Positions 24,001 to 25,053 of a stretch of 25,053 nucleotides of DNA are shown one piece after another. The stretch comes from a virus, in the IMG/VR virus record IMGVR_UViG_3300027861_000185, positions 1 through 25,053 of that record; one strand, 5' to 3'. A program made the position numbers and the translations under genes. Below the pieces are notes generated by a model. It was given only the letters and a program-made list of their open reading frames with translations, was not told the origin of the DNA and searched no databases. The first letter of the stretch is position 1. Every line of letters starts with the position of its first letter.

Positions 24001-25053
24001 ATTCCGCGAATGGTTTGAAGAGGTTGGCGTTTTTGATGAAAAGATGGAGGGCGCATTCCAGGGACCAGACGCATTCAGGAAGACAGGCGTAAATACAAGG
24101 CTGATTGAGATTGAAAAGCCTGCTGGTGATGTAAAGTTCAGCGTCAAGGAGTTTAACAGCGTTGACGACATAAAAAGTAAGTGGGAGTCCCAGGTTGACG
24201 ATATTTTCATAAGTGAAGATGACAGATATATCCGCCTTAATAATCTAGTCGTTGCAAAAGGCGACAGAAAGCAAGGCGTTGGCACTGCAATAATGGAAGA
24301 CATTGTTTCTTATGCCGACCAGTCAGGAAAGGTAGCAAGACTTACTCCCGCTCTCAAGGATGATCGAAAAGGAACAACGTCGAAAGCACGACTGAAGAAA
24401 TTTTACAAGCGATTCGGGTTCGTCGAGAACAAGGGAAGAAATAAAGATTTCATCTATAACGCTGATGAGATGTACAGAGATCCCAAGGGCGATATAAAGT
24501 TCAGCATCGACGGAGCAGCAACCCGCGCACCTATCACGTCCGAGAATGTTGGCGATGAGTTTCCTGGTGCTACTGTAACTAACGACGGAAAGAACTACAC
24601 GGTCGAACTTCCTTCTGGTGCGAAGTTCAATATCACGATGACTAAAGAGATACCGACCGACGTAGCAACTATCATGCGCGACTATGGCGTAACTCGTGAA
24701 AAAGCTCAAATAATGGCAAAACAAGGCGCGAAGGGTGCAACGGTATCGGCTGGCGCAACTGTAGAGCTTTCAGACGGGCAGGAATTGAGCCTTGAAGATA
24801 TCAACATTATAATCCAAGAGTCTCGCGGCGGTATCGGCACTGTGAGACATGAGGGCTTGCACGTTGCAAAACAGCTTGGCTTCTTTGATAGTGCGTACGG
24901 CAAAAGCTTATGGGACTCCCTCATGCTTGAATATGGCAGTGAAGAGAACATAGCAAACGCCCGGGAAGTCTGGACGGGTCAAAACGGACTATGGGGCAAG
25001 TTGGTTCAATGGTTTAATCGCCTTAAGTTGCGCCTTGGTTTTGAGATTAACCC
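18014..25053 (+). CDS. Giant polyvalent phage protein: membrane-like N-terminus, DarB-like region, N6-methyltransferase, GNAT, metallopeptidase (3' end outside window)
   Basis: The frame from ATG 18014 (AGAGGGAAG upstream) has no stop before the window end: at least 2346 residues. Visible parts: Gly-rich helices (about 127-166 and 286-303) around EEGFEEGFQE (251-260); a Glu/Gln linker; TKTGKPF to GGYAVERG (519-557), a small recurrent phage module; an AT-rich unknown region (about 590-880); Lys-rich linkers with a repeated KGEQIKAKVKAK; a helical domain (about 1341-1460); GYWSRYRGGRAKPGFQF (1574-1590); RTNTARQAGM (1644-1653), similar to DarB-type antirestriction proteins; a methyltransferase (about 1860-2030) with VLEPSAGKGD (1891-1900) and NPPF (1953-1956); GNAT (about 2045-2158) with RKQGVGT (2085-2091); and a zincin with HEGLH (2279-2283). 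Probably packaged and injected. Motifs are seen; delivery and antirestriction are inferred from P1 DarB and related giant proteins. Confidence 0.88.
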   Translation, partial: MGSYADKLNKASNLVDTEIQQEAARVGARNREDRNFLTRTAIGGVNQAIASGYGMKGAFHSLMDDKVSRDEAEREARSYQRIAAENPPDVEGFLPNEQDTAALDSPLNLGQFAIEQLGRSIPSMGVRAAGAAAGAGLGTLVGGPAGTIAGLSAGTVGGFAGGLLSSGALHTGDMWLDLKEQGIDAPGSSLAFGMASGGIENIIGGAPVVNKLLGIPGLRNALTKASAKGGIRSAAKVLWDVGTGVVKTSGEEGFEEGFQEVLGMMNRDLNDPNFKWDREKFIQVVEAAGGGAVIGGMLGGAGSIKQSVAQRLNRPIPVDSTTGEDIKDVESPERIAANDRLIKRSQEEFTRFAENNSEVIDNPEFQTENIDLLNRLSIASGMSDRHEFNNISSELKTRVLEFQTRPAERYVPPVSQEAQPDLASPQLTQDEMLGAQEQAPAQVEQEVAPIADEAPQTPVAPQEMSDLERGIRDEQQQLIEQKAIEAQTRKDEAQEVEKVGELEEQKALPIPNAETQILTKTGKPFKAPAAAKRAAKIAGIDATNVVQVEGGYAVERGPAVEEIGKILYPESKIQTEKVTKPVKTEAKTEVAAEEKVTTANIPKSLKEASQKDIYDRGKQPGIDYRALPNVVSLQLRDLDSNPIRDGLLAESYDGSEESAAKAVVKLFEDANERGVDYSRRETAVVATDANGVAKYFINADQTNDKIRVMPIERMPWARKKWGLDDKKKSEIIKQKPKTILTKDEYQTIREWEDISDFYANKQKNTADIVKQHIEENFGPTKIVFDKHETDNVYIKSVEFVPKKVAFKPNGYWDVKIVTPQGIESIQLGIRDAGPNAEFAAAMGLNRMMLDKAIDRDEDFDAWGAIESFASIGIKQKIDFKLRGHGISDILNPKQQARQVQPTKGEQIKAKVKAKREAEKAKETEIKKPRKKDTYVDRRAKVSKESPYREGWDYLKRGIKPEGKELPAFFKKRGNAAFKGDENSLSLDQYVAEMAEWDDATGQLIKRMMKDTNDQLEIIDAVLSSHRDHLSQGMKEEFAKEGELFPQTNPFDQAINIAKQIQETFKKHEKPSTKGQLAENHALNESETVRTLILDEKITPEAATERLNKALADAQKFAEEKAIPQQRQEETLFDVTPFDELDLGDTAVDDSFDFGANVEEEVKPKLTKGEQIKAKVKAKKEAAKKPPADKVGINPDQAIRIAADSIEELRGQDVFRVLETYPDNAEEIAEYIKKNRPDLAETVNEDMAELKDDKERAEARHDVYINPKGGESRKINTEPLSLDDAKKLRNSKPLRIRGLISIQKVETKPAAKAEAESKKSSEKVKEVTKAEKKSEEIDSVESYNAVIKRIDSGDITADELRAAFKSFTENRQAFVDFLKTKNKKQIAAASGYFRDDMKKDRLIEVAVDRFAQDFIPQAPSVSGMTSFQMAMFESTTDAVNRQIKDLTDEDIARISEKTKEVKREREAQKQKRKDAVKDPKTLTDFRIALDEGVELTEEQQAMYDDLATEARRERTKKRKEARQAKLTEAVGDLGMSMVEAYHDKKDIPMFVVQQEKRVERDEFNTLKSLAKANDGYWSRYRGGRAKPGFQFTSQENAQAFIDAATDGDKATATETIKEKTGSEKLKDTAERIMERAVDKRDQDRRTNTARQAGMAASSIADAESDIAIAKTMQNIAKSIDDGTAVHLTGLRDKTQVETIKSIMRRAKLDYALANDISTVSNEYKALPTWDSKYMEFVKYPEYQMHADSINRFANELDNVGGAKLMANRLRKIHKSLSASDKQMYTFDSVRDLEIIDKMKKKLKGESIMWLIDNDSANIGRLNRMDVLNLQELRAALREFASLKEDAKGEDPIAKLERDIKTDKFDGLDFFPTPKPLANRMVEMADIEPGMKVLEPSAGKGDIAQSIQDAHPDAEVTAVEVSGKLREIIKAKGLNLSEDRDFLEHEGEYDRIVMNPPFSKNKDVEHVRHAYSLLKPGGKIIAIVSEHPFFANDKVSKEFREWFEEVGVFDEKMEGAFQGPDAFRKTGVNTRLIEIEKPAGDVKFSVKEFNSVDDIKSKWESQVDDIFISEDDRYIRLNNLVVAKGDRKQGVGTAIMEDIVSYADQSGKVARLTPALKDDRKGTTSKARLKKFYKRFGFVENKGRNKDFIYNADEMYRDPKGDIKFSIDGAATRAPITSENVGDEFPGATVTNDGKNYTVELPSGAKFNITMTKEIPTDVATIMRDYGVTREKAQIMAKQGAKGATVSAGATVELSDGQELSLEDINIIIQESRGGIGTVRHEGLHVAKQLGFFDSAYGKSLWDSLMLEYGSEENIANAREVWTGQNGLWGKLVQWFNRLKLRLGFEIN
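20717..20764 (+). repeat. Internal linker repeat, copy 1 (TKGEQIKAKVKAKREA)
   Basis: Residues 902-917 of the giant protein. Copy 2 is residues 1166-1181. They differ at one residue (Arg/Lys) but use different synonymous codons at most degenerate positions. Confidence 0.85.
21509..21556 (+). repeat. Internal linker repeat, copy 2 (TKGEQIKAKVKAKKEA)
   Basis: Residues 1166-1181 of the giant protein, 264 residues after copy 1. Both copies sit at the start of Lys/Ala-rich linkers between predicted domains. Confidence 0.85.
24125..24145 (+). repeat. Inter-domain motif GDVKFSV, copy 1
   Basis: Residues 2038-2044, between the methyltransferase and GNAT domains. Copy 2 matches it at 18 of 21 nucleotides. 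Confidence 0.75.
24488..24508 (+). repeat. Inter-domain motif GDIKFSI, copy 2
   Basis: Residues 2159-2165, between the GNAT and metallopeptidase domains. With copy 1 it brackets the GNAT domain exactly. Confidence 0.75.

Noticed and set aside
18250-24951. Many minus-strand and other-frame open frames of 60-150 codons
   Set aside because: The continuous + strand frame from 18014 carries recognisable domains over this range; the others lack start signals and motifs.
18014-25053. Giant protein as an N4-type virion RNA polymerase
   Set aside because: The N4-gp56-type capsid made this worth checking, but no RNA polymerase motifs are visible; the identifiable domains are methyltransferase, GNAT and metallopeptidase.
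1-25053. tRNA genes, CRISPR arrays, insertion sequences, attachment sites
   Set aside because: Gaps are too short for tRNAs and show no cloverleaf; there are no spaced direct repeats, transposase genes or terminal inverted repeats.

Overview
The window is a densely packed late (virion) gene block from a tailed bacteriophage or prophage. Every supported gene is on the + strand, gaps are short, and genes are often joined by 1-nt or 4-nt stop/start overlaps. The clearest assignment is a major capsid protein of the N4-gp56 type at 3070-4101. It follows an acidic scaffold-like protein and a Com-like zinc ribbon. I see no tape-measure, tail-tube, sheath or tail-chaperone gene, so a short-tailed (podovirus-like) particle is the best inference. 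A lipoprotein-like cysteine in the lysis-like cluster hints at a Gram-negative host, but the host cannot be named from this sequence.

Layout. (1) 2-1737: the end of a fibre-like structural protein, a good sigma70-type promoter (768-796), a small unknown protein and a head-fibre-like protein. (2) 1812-4831: capsid module with scaffold candidate, zinc ribbon, major capsid protein and a partner of unknown function, closed by a rho-independent terminator. (3) 4890-8116: connector/neck proteins, with three small membrane or accessory proteins that look like holin/spanin genes placed between two adaptor-like genes. (4) 8140-15801: tail and fibre module, with a 1068-residue fibre carrying YadA-like repeats, a small beta-rich protein, a 738-residue virion protein, and two further fibre or receptor-binding candidates. 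(5) 15813-25053: a second promoter, a 716-residue coiled-coil protein with 11-residue repeats, and a giant open frame that starts at 18014 and is still open at the window end (at least 2346 residues).

The giant protein is the most interesting item. It has an N-terminal glycine-rich, membrane-insertion-like segment, long charged linkers, a central region resembling the DarB-type antirestriction proteins of phage P1 and relatives, an N6-adenine methyltransferase domain (NPPF), a GNAT acetyltransferase domain and a zincin-type metallopeptidase domain (HEGLH). This is the architecture of a 'polyvalent' protein, probably packaged in the virion and injected with the DNA to protect it or modify host targets. 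Its base composition changes strongly along its length (28% GC in one 180-nt sample, 56% in another), which suggests assembly from domains of different origin.

The likely working order is: scaffold and capsid proteins build the head, adaptors and tail proteins close it and recognise the host, and the promoter-15813 unit supplies proteins that cross the envelope and act in the new host. Terminase, portal and endolysin genes are not in the window.
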